Under the pieces are notes generated by a model. It did not search any database, was not told the DNA's origin, and saw nothing but the letters and a program-made list of their open reading frames with translations. The position numbers and the translations under genes were made by a program. A DNA stretch of 64,000 bases, taken from Marsupella aquatica. Lineage: Eukaryota; Marchantiophyta. Position 1 is the stretch's first letter. Every line of letters starts with the position of its first letter. The DNA lies in the NCBI GenBank assembly GCA_973895155.1, contig OZ316897.1, forward strand, positions 5,394,001-5,458,000. Reading direction: 5' to 3'. This document shows, piece after piece, positions 43,101 through 54,077 of this stretch.

Positions 43101-45480
43101 GGCCAACTCTATTCATCTCTTAGGCATGAGGAAACGTGAATATACACAAGGGTCACGGTATAACTAACCGAGAGCTTCTTTTACTACCTGATCCCAGCCC
43201 TGCTGGTGCACTAAAAACTTGCTAAAGAAGAAGGCACTGAACTCCCCGCAGCCCAGGTACTTATCCTGGCAATGGATCCGCCTAATTCTTTGCAACGTAA
43301 GCCTAATCTACCTAATTGTAATCTACCTATGTACAGCGAGGCAGGAGCACAAGTGTTGCTCTTACCAGTGGATCCGCAATCCCACTAAGCTAAGTGTTAG
43401 GGCCGCCTCCTGGTCCTGATCCTAATTCTAAACTTGGAGATCTGAGCCCACCCTGCCCACTCACGCCTCCTCCCTCCACGTCCGCCCTCCTTAAAAGAGC
43501 GGCCCTCCACCACCGTCATGGTAGCGGTGGCTGATCCTCAATGGACGCCCCCAACGCTTCTTCCGTAGCCACTGCCGTAGGTCCGTTCTTTGACAGATTA
43601 CCTGCCCCGGACCGAGTCAACTCTCCGTCGGCCTGACTGGGTCCACCCTTGGCTTCGGTCTCAGCATTGGCCATGACTTCTAATACGGCTACGGCCTCCC
43701 CGACATGCTCTAGTGGAGGATCCGATACCCCGGCTTCATCACTGATTGTTCCGGCCTCGGCCTTACCATCCCCGCCTTCTAGGGGTGGATCTACCGTGAT
43801 CCTGCCTGAGGTTGGCACCAGTTGTGCCTCCTCTGTCACGACGGCTTGAGAAGCCGCATTACTCCCTAACCCAAAAGGTTTTTGCTTCTTAGTCTTCCCT
43901 GTTTTGGCAGCTGGTCCCTTCCCCTTGCCACTTATCTCCGGCACCGGTGTGAGTGTCGCTTGTCCTTTGGCCAGTACTACTCCTGGCAACTTGGTTGCCC
44001 CAATTGGACTTGATGAAGCCAAGCACTTAAATACTGTAGCTTGTTTTTTTAGCCGCTCCGTTTGGTTGTTGGCTCGCCGCTGTAAGTTCTCCATCTTCCA
44101 CGAGCTTTCCTCCAACTCCTCCTGCACTTTGTCCAGGTCCTTGCACGCCTCCTCCAGCTCCTTTTGGGCTTCCTCCAATTCCTTTTTTAAGGTAGCCCTC
44201 TCCTCCTAGGTTGCTCTTAGCTCCTTGTCGAGCTCCGCTACAACCTCAGAGTCTATTTTATTCATCTTGGCATAAGTCTGATCGAGCTGGTCATCTTTCT
44301 CATGCAGGTCAACCTTGAAGCTGGCCGTCAAGGATGCAAGCTCCTGCTGCAGCACAATAATCCCTTGATAGGATTTCCCTAACTCGGCCTCCTTCTGCTC
44401 AAGGGCTCTGAAGGAGTGTCCTGTACTTGTGTCGTTGCCGTTGCCATTCTCTTTTCCTTCTCCAACAATTTCAGCAGATTCTGCATGACTGGTTGTTGCA
44501 TCGGCGAGTCCTTCGTCCTTGGCCTAAACACCTGCTCGATTGTAGGACTGTCGGGCTGGTTTGGTTTCTCTATTGCCGGCCTCTGTTCCGGAACCTCCTC
44601 TGGTGCCCTTGCTTGCAGTGGAAGTACTGAGGTAAAGATCTGACTTTGGACATACCGGCATAACAACAGCATGTGATAGCCAAGCCGGGACACGCTTCCC
44701 ATGCCGATTGCCTGATGTTCCTCCTTCAAGATCTTCTTTAGTTGGGTGAGGAGGTACCCGTTGTAGTCCTGGCTTGGGTCTGGCCTTTCTGCTAGGTAGA
44801 CCTGTGCCTTGCCAATCTCTGGCCTCGGCAAGTTGCAGTGCATGGTTACCCGCAAGAAATCGATGATCTCTCCTATGTGCTGGTTGGTGCAGGTGTTCCG
44901 AAAGAAGCCATTCTTCATTGATGGCCCTAGGAACGATCGGAACTCTTTGTCTGGCAAGGTCTTCCGGGTATCAGCAAGCCAAACACTTTGGCAATCACCC
45001 GGGGAGTGAGATAGAAGTCCTTCCCATACACCCTTGTGGAATTGGTCTCAGGTTCCCATGATCCCACAAATTCTAATAAGTCTGAATCCGGCACCTCCAG
45101 CTTCATCCATGGTAATTTCATGAAAGCTTCCAAGCCGGATCTGGCCATGAAGCCCTGGTACTTCCGAGTCTGCATAGCCGTAAAGCATGCATCCTCTTCA
45201 CGTGCAAAGTGTAATTGCACTTCCTCGGGGAGGGTTGCCTTTCCAGGTGTCATCTCTTGTCAGAACGACATTAATGGGGTCGACCTCCTCTTCTTCGGCT
45301 TCATCCTGCCTCCTGCTCCCTTGCTCAGCTGGCTTCCTTGGTGCCGCCGACTTTGTTCTCTTTGCAGGGGTGGTCACTTTGTTAGCGTTCCCTTTCCTCT
45401 TCATAGTTGCTGCCGTGGATGTTTCTCCTAGCATGGTTGCCTTGGTCCACCCCTCTGTGCTACCCTTCAACTCCCAGTGT
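43101..45480 (-). pseudogene. Plant-transposon-protein-like/coiled-coil element, copy C
   Basis: Minus-strand frames in order: 45470-45198 (basic, acidic), 45253-44927 (GLEAFMKLPWMKLEVPDSDL, TRVYGKDFYLTPRVIAKVFG), 44957-44379 (SMKNGFFRNTCTNQHIGEII) and 44178-43516 (MEEAQKELEEACKDLDKVQE, a coiled coil, then a Pro/Ala/Gly-rich tail). The layout and the '...YGKDFYLTPRVIAKVFGL' pattern match the better preserved copy B and resemble the 'putative plant transposon protein' domain. Frameshifts separate the frames. The 3' flank (43100-43450) shares short runs with the flank of copy B. Confidence 0.55.
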
Positions 45481-46004
45481 ATGTTGTTGCAGCGGTTGAT
45501 GGCTTCTCAAATGCCGACTATTGTGTTCTTACAAAACAGAAGATCGTTGAGTTTGTCGCCAGTAGGTGTCCACAGGAATTCAGCCGTGATGAGTTCTCCT
45601 CCTAAGAAGGCAGACTTTTGCAGCTCCCACAGTCGAGCGAGCTCCTGCCGTTCTCGAGCGGCTCTCTCCGATTCTTCATCCTCGTAGGTCCCAATGTACT
45701 CAGTTACCCGTTCTAACAGGCATCCCCAAAAATGAGCAGCCTGTCTGATTGACGTTGCTCATACCCTTCCTTGAATTGATAGTCGGTATTTTCAAAATTT
45801 TCATTTTTTTTGCTAGCGCCCGGCGTTGGTAATGCTAGCGCCCAAAACTAGCCAAAAAATGTTGTAATTTAATTTTTTTTTGGAAAATATGATGTTTTAG
45901 AAAATATTTTGACATGGTTATTTTTCCTTGTAACAGTAACTTTTTGTTGGTAACAAATATTTTTTTGCTGGTACCAGTAAACCTGTTTTTTGTTTACTGT
46001 CACG
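45481..46004. other. Spacer between copy C and the copia fragment
   Basis: No gene. T-rich runs and one TAGCGCC-type palindrome (45813-45850). Confidence 0.4.
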
Positions 46005-47260
46005 CGTGCCATACCCGAGATACAAGGCCCGTTTAGTAGCGAAGGGATTTACCCAGATCCTTGGCAGAGACTACGACCTAACCTACTCACCCGTTATGGA
46101 CGTCACCACCTAGAGATATCTGATAGCATTTGCTATCGACCACAAATGAACAATGCACCAACTTGACATCATTACTGCTTATCTATATGGCCACCTAGAT
46201 ACCACTATCTACATGGAGGCCCCTCCCAAATTACTACAAGAGTTGACTACCACATTTAGGGGGAGCGAATACAACAAGATGCTACTACCAAGCACGAAGG
46301 CCCTTTTGACCATACAAACAAAGCAGTGCTGCACACTACAGCTAAAGCAATCGGATGGAAGGCTTCTACTAAGCGAGTGCCCGACAAGAAGGCACTTACT
46401 GCATAAATCTGATTTGCTGTACAAGTCCTTCGATTGATGTATGGATTGAAACAGAGTGGGCGCACCTGGTACATGCATTTCAAGACAGAGATGATGACCA
46501 TGGGCTTTAAGACATCCAATCTCACCCCCTGCTTATTCATCAAACAAGAAGGACATGAGATCATCATAGTGGCCATCTATGTGGATGATCTAAACTTATT
46601 TGGCACAAGAAAGATCCTGCAAGAGACGATAAGACAATTGAATCGGGTATTTGAGACTAGAGATTTTGGTAGAACTACATTCTGCCTCGGGCTGCAGTTC
46701 AAACATCTCCCACATGGAATACTTCTCCACCAATCTACCTATACCCACAGGATGTTGAAGCAATTCAACATGCACACAACAAAAGCAGTCAAATCACCAA
46801 TGGACCTACGCTCCTTGGATAGAGAGAAAGATATCTTTTGGAAAAGAACAGAGGAGGAGCCACTACTTGGCTCCAAGAAGCCACTTGTCAGCAATAGGAG
46901 CGTTGTTATTCTTGGCCTCACAAACAGGCCCTGACATTGCATTTGCAATCAATCTGCTAGCCCGCCATAGCTCCCAACCTACGATCAGGCACAAGAACGG
47001 GGTCAAACAAATATTTTGATACTTAAATGGTACAATAGACCTTGAGCTATTCTACCCCATCAAAATGGACTTGACGCTAACGGGCTATGTAGACATCGGA
47101 TATCTGTCCGATCCAGCTAACGCAAAATCTCAAACCGGGTATGTTTTCATGCTTGGACCTACTGCCATTTTGTGGAAAAGGAGTAAAGCTACATCATTAG
47201 TTATCAGTGTTTTCCATCAATCGACCTGATATTAGTTGCCATGTCATCTTAGAGAGGCCG
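46005..47260 (+). pseudogene. Ty1/copia reverse transcriptase-RNase H fragment
   Basis: A plus-strand reading of RVT_2-type RT: RYKARLVAKGFTQILGRDYD, LTYSPVMDVTT, MHQLDIITAYLYGHLDTTIY, MYGLKQSGRTWYMHF and the catalytic IYVDDLNLFG, then FCLGLQFKHLPHGILLHQ. RNase H follows in other frames (GYVDIGYLSDPANAKSQTGY, LGPTAILWKRSK). Between PPKLLQEL and MYGLKQSG about 190 bases do not fit the family, so there is an insertion or scrambled part. Several stops and frameshifts. No LTRs were seen. Confidence 0.83.
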
Positions 47261-47670
47261 CCAAGTTGGGGCGCCGGAAAAAAATGCAAAAATGAAAATT
47301 GAATTTTTTTTTCTCAAAATTTGATGGAAAAAAAAACTTAATTTTTTTTCACTATGGGTGTCCTTACCGTATGGATACCACATTTTTTGAAATTTTGGAA
47401 TTTTATTTTTTTCCCTTTTTTTGTCCTTACTCCGATCTCGACGAGGTAAGCTAAGATTGAGTCAATCTCTGCTGCCCAACTGAGATGCGTGATTTAGGGT
47501 TTAGGCCCTATCTCAATGCTCAGCTGAGATTCATAAATTTCAAGGCAGCAGAACTGATAACTGATGATCCTCACTACCCCGTGGAAAAGCACAAAACTCA
47601 TGACAAATTCTTCAAATCACTTTGAGATTATTGCACTTTATGAGGCCAGCCGCAAATGCATCTGGCTATG
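47261..47670. other. Spacer, no gene seen
   Basis: Long A/T runs (47280-47420), then ordinary sequence up to the start of copy A. Confidence 0.45.
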
Positions 47671-48026
47671 TGTGACACCGCCAATATGGCGGTTAAGGAT
47701 TGATTTGGCCTAGCCCGTGCTTAACACGGGCATTAGGGGCACCGTAGGCCATAGTTATTAGCATAACGACACTAAGTAGGTAATACTTATGACTAGGGAA
47801 TCATTAGTTAATAAGGGGCATTTACATTAGAGATGGCGGCAGAGCACCATTCATACTCCCGGGTTACGAGCATGTAAGGGGACCTTTCGGATCTGTATGA
47901 CAAATTCTTGGAGGCGGCTGCTGACACGCTTTGAACCGGACCCGCGAGTGGCTAGTACACTGTGAGCGTGAAAAGCTCAACCTATAGGAAGGGAGGAGGG
48001 GCCAGTTGAACGATGAGCTCTCAGGG

Positions 48027-48035
48027 TATAAAAGG
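48027..48035 (+). promoter_or_regulatory. TATA box of copy A
   Basis: TATAAAAGG lies about 110 bases before the start of the coding homology. Copy B has the same box at the same place. Confidence 0.6.
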
Positions 48036-48132
48036 AGGGCCATTCTCTCGCATTTCACCCACACTCCATTCCGCACGCCAACTTTGATCTCAGCCACTTC
48101 GTCCCTCCTTAGTCGCCCACCGTCACTCCTGG

Positions 48133-50700
48133 ATGTTTGTCATGATATTGTCCAGTTTGGCCCTTTGATTTTGGCTGCAATTCCTATCCGTGGAAAGTCA
48201 CTTAGCCAAGTCCTTAGCCAAAGTCAACCCGCACCAATATGAGACCGAATGAGCTTACGAGAGAGCCATTTGCTTAGCCGGCCGTAATCACTATAACGGC
48301 AATTTTGACCTCCCATTCCAGAGTGAGCTTTGCCGAGTTGACAAAATCAGCAAGTACTTCTTTGTCAATGAGAAGTACGTCGGTTTTCGGGAAGCGCTCC
48401 TTCGGCTTTTAGACAGGGTTTACCATCTCCTGGGCATGATAGACTTGCAGCCGCACCACTACGACCATATCCCCGCCCGGGTTCAAGCATCCATAGATTG
48501 TCAGTTTGGCCCTGCCCAAACAAGCGAGACTCCTATCTGAACGACGCTCGACTTCCCCAGGGACTTCCTGAATCTAATGGCGCCTCCTCCAGTTGCAACT
48601 GGCGCCAATTCGTCGGTACCTGCACCAACACCGCCTCGGCCTCAGCCAAGCCGATCTCCACCACCGGTCGCACCACCTCTCCAAGTGTGATCCGTGGTAA
48701 ATGCAGTAAATATTAGCTCCAAAGACGAGGAGGTTCACCCTCCCCTGAACCAACGGCCGCGGAATACAAATCAGCATGCGCCAAGCAACCCGATGCCACT
48801 CCAACAAGCCCGAGGGGATAACATGGTGATTGTAGCGGCCCCAGCACCAATACTCACGGCGGTAGCGCTACCGCCACCCGACTGGGAGGATGGGGAGATG
48901 TCCCCCTCTTCTAGTCACCCCGGGAATCAGTCTCGGGGTAGGAAGAGAAAGGAACCCGTAGCTGTATCCGGGCTGCCTTTGACCATGGTTGCGGTGGCCA
49001 AACTAACCATGCATCACATGGGGGAGAATGTTCACAAGAACATCCTCCACCCCAAGCATGCATGCTACCTGAAGACCCAAGGGTTTGAGCACCTTGCCTC
49101 TCTCCCTTGGAATGGAAGCAAGTACTACGGGCAGGATATGACGGATTTCATTCAGATTTTTGATGAGGCCCGCCAAAAAACCCGAGTGCACAGGAGAGTG
49201 ATGTGTCTCAATGAGGCACGTCTGAAGATGATTTTTGGCCTACCCGAAGGAATAAATTGGGTAGAGTCGCGGGCTCCTAGGGGCAAGGGAGCTAAATACT
49301 AGTCCTCTAGCTTCCCGACCAAGGGAGCAGTGGACAACGGATTCTTGATGAGGACGTGCCTCGTCTCGGAGGTAGCAGAATGCCTGGAGTTCCAGCGGTA
49401 TGCCCTCCACATGATGGAACCACGGGGCAAAATATCCGCCGCCCAGGTCATACAAGTAGAGAACTTTCGGCCTAGGAGGTCGACGTCCTTCTTTGTCAAG
49501 AAATTCCATGAGGAGATGGAGCAGAGAAGGAAGACCTTATACCTTGGCGGAAAGGCGTACTTCGCGAGCCACATCGAGATCATCATCGAGTGGTACACCC
49601 GGTTTGACCGCTGAAGCCTCCCCCGTAGCAACGAGACTGAATTGACCCCGTCAAAGTGGGTATTCCCAGCTCAGGAGAGGCAACCGCAGCCCAAGGCCCA
49701 AAGCCTGGCAGCCTGGCAGCCCTGCTTTCCTGGCCCCGCAACCAGCCGCTATCGCCCCGCCAAGCATACCCGTAGACGCAGTTATCGTGACCCTAGATGC
49801 GATCAACTGGGTCAACGCGATTGAAGCCAGGCCGGCTGAGGCCAGACCCGAACCCGATACTACGGTGGCCGAGGAGATCCCGCCACCCCCTACGGTTGTG
49901 CAGGAGAACCGCCCAGCCCCAGTGGAACCAGCCCCTTTGACCAACTCCGCTCTAGGGCTGGATGTTTCCACTCCAACTCCCGCGTGGTCTGGGGTCTGTC
50001 CGTGCCCAAATCCAGATGGGCATAGTCTGGACCACCCAAAACTCTTTGCACTGGGCACGTTTTTGAATGGATTGTTGGGAGATTTCTCTCAACAGATCGC
50101 ACGAGATACTGGGGAGTACATGGCACGGAAGGTGGCCTCTTCAACCAGGAGTTGGTTGCAGCCGTAAAGGTAGGACATGCGTAGGCTGAGATAGCGCAGA
50201 GAATAGAATGGTACCGGGTTGAGTCTGCCTACTTGAAGGACAAAGTGGTGGCCTTGGAGACTGAACTCCAACAATTGCGACCTCAGGTAACCGCCACGGA
50301 GGATCAGGTTGCCAAAGCCAGGGCCCAGGCAGCCTTAGCAGAGTAGGTCGGGTTTGGAAAGGACGCCAAGATAGCACGGCTCCGGACCCAGATTGACGGT
50401 TTGAAGGGACAAGCCATCATTTGGCAGAAGGATCTGGAGGAGGCTGACTCTCGGTCCCAGCAAGACGCAGCCGAGATAGACGCCCTGAAGGTGGAAGTGG
50501 CACGGCTTCAAGGAGAAGCCACAAAGCAAGCCCAGTTGGTGGATAAGCTGACGAGCGACGCCCAACAATTGGAGGAGGCATGCCAGGAAGCCGCGGAGGA
50601 GACAGATGCGGCAAAGCAAGAGAACAAATCTCTGTTGGACCAGGTCCAGCTACTCAAGCAGGATGCTGATAGACTTAGAAGGTAGCGGGATAGCCGCTCC
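48133..50700 (+). pseudogene. Copy A coding region
   Basis: The reading follows copy B: LAGRNHYNGNFDLPFQSELC, YVGFREALLRLLDRV, LPWNGSKYYGQDMTDF, MCLNEARLKMIFGLPEG, AVDNGFLMRTCLVSEV, HMMEPRGKISAAQVIQVENF, YLGGKAYFASHIEIIIEWY, then a Pro-rich linker and a coiled coil at about 50200-50690 (LEEACQEAAEETDAAKQENK). Stops at about 48241 (TGA), 48690 (TGA) and 49301 (TAG) correspond to Arg, Arg and Gln in copy B. Frameshifts lie near 49640 and 50150. Confidence 0.68.
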
Positions 50701-50967
50701 CACTCGGGCAGCTCTGGCAAGCGTGCCAGGCATTAGCGGCGGAGTAGGATTAAAATAGAGTTAGGAGTAGCTAAATCAGGCTATAGGGACAAGCGTCTGC
50801 CCTAGTTAAAGTGGTGCTGCCATACTGTCCGGCCTGCGTAGATTAGAATCTTCTAATAAGACAAGCCGTTTTTCGGCTTGACAGCCAGGTGTTAAACACT
50901 AATTCTTCCCTACAATTAACTCAACATAACCCTTCTCTATTCGTTCGCTTTTGTATTAACCGATTAA

Positions 50968-51276
50968 TCACCCAACAACAGGGTAATCTAGTAAATCGTT
51001 TTCATACTCTAAACCTATAATTTCTGCTGAATGTTCTTCAATGTCTAATTCTTCTTTCCACTTCGTGGGTACGATCGACTCAGTTAATACTAATCCTTCC
51101 CTATATAAAATTTCTATAAATCCACACCACTCACGGTAAGTGAAAATACAAATTGGAGTACTCTCTTCCCTTAGCCGATGAGTAATTAAGTGCAAACCAA
51201 TCGAACAGATCCACAATTCAATTGGCCTGAGCCTAATTAGTGAGGAATTCTTCCTATCCTCGTTGTTAGTATTCAT
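50968..51276 (-). CDS. Unknown ORF, 102 residues
   Basis: Opens MNTNNEDRKNSSLIRLRPIE and has ICIFTYREWCGFIEILYREG, then an acidic end. It is AT-richer than the flanking copies A and B. I do not recognise it; it may be a piece of another element's gag. Confidence 0.3.
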   Translation of the reverse strand: MNTNNEDRKNSSLIRLRPIELWICSIGLHLITHRLREESTPICIFTYREWCGFIEILYREGLVLTESIVPTKWKEELDIEEHSAEIIGLEYENDLLDYPVVG

Positions 51277-53200
51277 GCTTCCAGTGATTGTGATCTGATT
51301 AGATCCAATCGTCTCATTGATACTCCCACCAGGATTTCGATCAATTACTTATGCTACAAAGTAGATCAAGAAAGGCTATTTGTAAGTAGAATATCAATTC
51401 AACGATTACTCCGTTATGTTGTAGGTGTATTGTGACGCCGATGACATGGTCCTCATTCTATAATCTGAGTAAGTAGGTTGCTGTATGCAAGGAGTAGCTA
51501 TTGATATTGCATAACAATTAGCAAGCTGGCAAGAATAAGGGCAATCATGGCGTTAAGAGTAGGGATAAAGGTATTTCAGCTTGAAGACTGCACAACCAAG
51601 ACAGACACAATTGAGGTAGTCACTGTCAAGGCCACAAAGGAGAAACTGGGGAAGAGAGGATTCAGCTCTTCAAGCATACCATCTTCTTGACAAGCAAGAT
51701 GGAGCATGGAGGCTCTTCAAGACGCCGGTACAGAGGTAGGCGTGGTAATTCAAGGAAGCAAGTCTCCATAGTTGAATATGAAGTTGTGGGGTATGGTGAT
51801 TGTGCTCAGGATGATCTAAATGTCTTGGGTTAGCATAGGTAAGTTTGGGTTCGGGCTCAGCTTAGCCTAGGTTAGCGGATGGCGGGTAGCGGCCTAACCC
51901 GAGACCACGGGTTAGCTCTACTCAGGTTAGATAGGATAGCTAGGTTAGCCAAACTTGGGTTAGCTATGTAACTCGGGTTAGCATAGTAGTGAGTACCCCC
52001 TCTCGGTTGCGGGGGCATAACTTTCTCTGTATTTGCCCAAATTGGCTATAATTGGCCTCGTTAGAAAGATGAGCTCAAGCCGCTTCCAACGCTGCTATCC
52101 ACGCAGCAAATGGTTGAATAGAGAAATCGGGAGAGGAGGCGTAAGCTCCATGGAGGAGGGCCAAATCCAAAGGACATAGCCAATTCGAGATAAAAATAAA
52201 GTTGCGAGTTAGGGTTCAATAGTTAGAGATAGTGGCGGCTCTGTTAGGGCTGGGATGGGGCTCCAACAGCGTAGTATCCACCCATTTGGGCTCAATATGA
52301 GAGTATATAGAGCAGCCCCCGGTAGAGGCAAGGGGGGGGGGACTTTAGTTGTGTGATCTCACGTAGACTAAGCAGTAGGGAGGAGCTCTGTGCAAGGAAG
52401 GCTGGGCTTGGAAGCTGTGTGCTGGGGAGAGCTGGGTTGTGCTATTACTCAAGGAGTAATCAGCCACGCTTCACAGCAACAGTTGGCCAGGTTTGCAAGC
52501 TAGATTGTGGCTCTTTCTAGTAGGCAACACAACTGGGTTCTTTTCCCTGGATACAGAGCCTTGGTGATAGGTGATGTGTTGGTGATTGTAAACTGTGGGG
52601 AGGATTTCAATTCAATTTGCGGTGAGCACATTAGGAAGGCTGAGACACTGATTGAGGGGCAGCAGGAGGAACATTTACAGTTCAGTCTGGCAAGGCTACA
52701 TGATCCATGGGGAGTCCCGGCCTTTGCCTGATAGAGAGCACTAAGGGATTTATGGCCAGGGTTGAGCTTGCAGGGCAAGCATGAGGCCGGGCCTCATTAT
52801 AGTCTGGGGTAGATTGCCGTTAGGTCTGGTACCAGCTTTGAAGTCGAGTCAACTGTGCATGCGTAACTGGACATTCTGAAATGGAGGTGTAAGATCTGTA
52901 CGTGTCCACAAGAATGAAGTGCAGTGAAGGAGGTTGAGTTCAGGATTGAGTTTGCAAGGCAAGTACGGGATTGGTTCGAGTCCAATCTACCGTTGCAATC
53001 TGGAGTGAGCCGGGCTCAGGTTCAGAATTGAGCTTGCATGGCAAGCACGAGGCTTGCAGGGCAAGCACGTCGCAATCTAGAGGAGACAGCTGTCACGTCG
53101 TCGGCTTCGGCCTTAACTCAGACTTCAGCTTAGACAGGCACATCCCTCGTAAATCTGAGGGTTCGGGCAAGAAGGGAAGCACGTAATGCACCTTATTCTC
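51277..53200. repeat. Repeat-rich stretch without a gene
   Basis: Contains seven GGTTAGC-type units (51826-51990), a run of ten G after AGGCAA (52326-52341) that recurs reversed at 53739-53755, and four CTTGC-n3-GCAAG hairpins at 52767-52779, 52951-52963, 53033-53045 and 53053-53065. A frame at 52507-52731 has no domain. Confidence 0.6.
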
Positions 53201-53204
53201 GTAA

Positions 53205-53335
53205 ACTAGCGCTAAGTGCGCATACTACTAAATACGAACACCTCCTAGGTATGGTTTGTGTTCCGCCGCCGGAACATACCTTAGTCGATAGCAGGATCGA
53301 CCCCGGCTTAAGGGCTTCTAAGCCTTCGTGCTGTC
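53205..53335 (+). repeat. Hairpin module (GGTAT..GTTCCGCCGCCGGAAC..ATACC)
   Basis: The stem is at 53247-53280. A reversed, diverged copy with the same flanks (CTAGCGCTA, GGTGCGCATA, GGCTTAAGGGCTTCTAAGCC-like) lies at 57300-57470, and a partial one at 42852-42910. Confidence 0.68.
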
Positions 53336-54077
53336 CGCCTTCGATCCGGATTCGATGATACAGGTCCTCAACCCATGCTCGCAACCACTTACCCGCAGGC
53401 TGCACCCTGTGCATGTCTCGGGTAGTGCGTTCGGCCTGGCGCTGCCACCCATATACGAGAAACCCACACACATACACGCGCACATGCATACAATCTCGAT
53501 TTACATGAAGGAAAATGATGGGAAAGGATTTTACTACAAAGGGAATATATGCGTACACTTAGTTGACCCGACAACCTCAGAATGAACAGGTTCAAGGCCG
53601 AGGGTGCACACTACAACGGAGCCCGGCTCCGCACTCGCCCAGCGAGCTTAGTCCTACCCCCCCCCCTTGGTACTCTTTCATTCCCAGAGGTCGGGACTCC
53701 CCGCACATACCGCGGATGTCCAACTCTGAAACTAAAACCCCCCCCCCCTTGCCTCTACCGAGGGGTGCACTAAATACTAAGGGCCGAGGGACGGGGTGTC
53801 CTCTCGCCGAAGATTCGCTGACTAAGGTCCTAACTAAGCTGACAATCAGGCCGGAAACGGCTGTGTCTTATTAGAAGATCCTAATCTACGTAGGCTGGAC
53901 AACATGGCAGCGCTGCTGTACCTAAGGCAGGTGCCTGTCCCAAGAGCCTGACTAAGCTAGTCCTAATCCTAATCTATTCCTACTCCGCTGCTAATGCCTG
54001 GCACGCTTGCCAGAGCCGCCTGAATGGGAGCGGCCATCCCGCTGCCTTCGAAGCCTGTCATTGTCCGCCTTGAAGAG

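Larger units (their letters stand above)
47671..50900 (+). mobile_element. Plant-transposon-protein-like/coiled-coil element, copy A (plus strand)
   Basis: Starts TGTGACACCGCCAATATGGCGG and matches the reverse complement of copy B from 57088 downward, through promoter, coding region and 3' region (CTTCTAATAAGACA near 50872). It is the inverted partner of copy B, about 3 kb away. No LTR pair or terminal inverted repeat was identified, so the class is open; a non-autonomous LTR element is one choice. Confidence 0.65.

Noticed and set aside
51826-51990. Interstitial telomere
   Set aside because: The unit is GGTTAGC with irregular spacing, not TTTAGGG or TTAGGG arrays.
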